Source: CBDCGV01 sp965216955
Lineage (GTDB): Bacteria > Bacteroidota > Bacteroidia > Chitinophagales > JADIYW01
Direction of reading: 5' to 3'
Length of the DNA: 64,000 nt
NCBI GenBank assembly: GCA_965216955.1
Contig: CBDCGV010000008.1
Location: 1 to 64,000, forward strand
Position 1 is the stretch's first letter. Every line of letters begins with the position of its first letter. The position numbers were made by a program, and so were the translations under genes. The notes beneath the pieces are model-generated. The model did no database searches. It was not told where the DNA came from and saw only the letters and a program-made list of their open reading frames with translations. Shown here piece after piece: positions 63,338 to 64,000 of this stretch.

Positions 63338-64000
63338 TTACAGCAAATGACACAGAGCTTCTTTTAAGCGTTCATCTTTATCATAAATGTCTTGATAAAA
63401 AATTACTTTACCATTGGTACCTGATAGACAAGTGAAATATTTAATGTAAATGGTTAGCGGTTTTTTTAATTCGTAAACTTTTTGTTCTCCCTCTTCAATA
63501 ATTGATTCAAGTTTTTTCATTGGAAGATTAATTTCATTGTAATCTAATATCACTTGAGCAAAAGTATCGGGATGTTCCAAGCGCATGCAACCGTGACTAA
63601 ATGATCGTATATCTTTGTCAAATAAAGATTTTGAAGGAGTGTCATGCAAATAAACACTGTATTTATTAGGAAAATTGAACTTTATGGTGCCTAATGCATT
63701 GGATGTTCCCTTGGCTTGTACAAAACGAAATGGCAAGTTATTTTCATCATAAATTTTCCAATCAATGCTGTCGAGAGGAATTTCATCTTTTGATCGATTG
63801 TAAACTTTGAAGTGATTTCTTTCAAGATAACTACTATCCTTTTTAATTTTGGGAAGCATTTCTTTGCTAGCTATAGAATAAGGAACTCTCCACTCAGGTA
63901 GAATTGTAATTCTATTGATCTTACTAACTAGTTCAGGGGTCTTGTTCGCTTTTTTCCCTATTACAATTTTATGAGATCGAACAATCTTTCCTTGCTTTAT
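63338..64000 (-). CDS. YcbB-like L,D-transpeptidase (partial, 5' end outside window)
   Basis: The frame stays open to the right edge, so the N-terminus is missing; at least 220 residues are present. IKQGKIVRSHKIVIGKKANK, TPELVSKINRITILPEWRVP and KEMLPKIKKDSSYL precede the catalytic SFSHGCMRLEHPDTFA with His and Cys. These are YcbB/YkuD signatures of large periplasmic murein transpeptidases. ATG at 63859 is internal and not the true start. It forms 3-3 cross-links in peptidoglycan. It is convergent with the YkuD_2 gene, 16 bases apart. Confidence 0.88.
   Translation of the reverse strand: MKQGKIVRSHKIVIGKKANKTPELVSKINRITILPEWRVPYSIASKEMLPKIKKDSSYLERNHFKVYNRSKDEIPLDSIDWKIYDENNLPFRFVQAKGTSNALGTIKFNFPNKYSVYLHDTPSKSLFDKDIRSFSHGCMRLEHPDTFAQVILDYNEINLPMKKLESIIEEGEQKVYELKKPLTIYIKYFTCLSGTNGKVIFYQDIYDKDERLKEALCHLL

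Overview
The window comes from an AT-rich genome of the phylum Bacteroidota, most like Cytophagales or a relative (order not certain). Pointers are a CarboxypepD_reg-type TonB receptor, DUF6660-like and HYC_CC_PP-like small metal proteins, a Type IX secretion C-terminal domain on a PhoD-like phosphatase, phage_int_SAM_5-type tyrosine recombinases, a DUF3987 primase-like protein, and promoters of the TTG-N18/20-TAnnTTTG type. I found no rRNA, tRNA or CRISPR array.

Layout. (1) 1-19951, all on the minus strand, is a metal-resistance island. An AraC regulator with an HMA-like sensor (19382-19951) heads a Cu/Ag efflux run: HYC_CC_PP protein, CusA-type RND pump, TolC-type channel, CusB-type adaptor, HMBD lipoprotein, YdjM-type membrane hydrolase and CopA ATPase. 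It is followed by a Fur-family repressor, a TonB receptor, a CDF exporter and a second, Czc-type RND pump cut by the left edge. (2) 20000-24137 is a mobile-element end: two unrecognised proteins, an excisionase-like protein, a small RteC-like protein and tyrosine integrase A. (3) 24318-30624 is a second module: att-like core, terminator, arm repeat, a large palindrome, zinc-ribbon/HTH protein, toprim-DUF3987 primase-like protein, an inverted copy of the palindrome, and integrase B. (4) 30796-37142 is a probable defence locus: a protein made of two Cas2/SinR-like ferredoxin-fold repeats, then a tightly packed operon of a small FVSNSSS-leader protein, a radical SAM/SPASM enzyme and a 1335-residue nuclease-NACHT protein, with an XRE regulator. 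(5) 37333-43394 holds a lipoprotein, an Lrp regulator divergent from an SpeA-like decarboxylase and a deoxyhypusine-synthase-like protein (polyamines), small conserved genes and a TauE exporter. (6) 43395-44056 has a second arm repeat, an exact second copy of the 17-bp core, and an integrase remnant. (7) 44109-47558 holds a T9SS phosphatase and a GlxA-type regulator divergent from a monooxygenase.

(8) 47746-62485 reads as a stress/low-oxygen regulon: a PAS-GAF histidine kinase, a receiver-CRP fusion regulator, three universal stress proteins, two fatty-acid-hydroxylase-like proteins, an eRF1-like protein, a GreA-like protein, a very lysine-rich 47-residue protein, a CBS-pair protein, a Na/Pi transporter, a VIT-type metal transporter, a wax ester/triacylglycerol synthase and an APC permease. 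Six FNR/CRP-geometry palindromes (TGAY-N4-RTCA) lie in the promoter gaps of this block and nowhere obvious outside it, which points to the receiver-CRP protein as the local regulator. The gene set resembles the mycobacterial DosR dormancy regulon. (9) 62596-64000 holds two convergent L,D-transpeptidases, the second cut by the right edge.

The best candidate for an undescribed system is the FVSNSSS peptide / radical SAM / nuclease-NACHT operon at 31445-36889. The next most interesting are the palindrome-marked stress regulon and the tandem arrangement of att-like cores.
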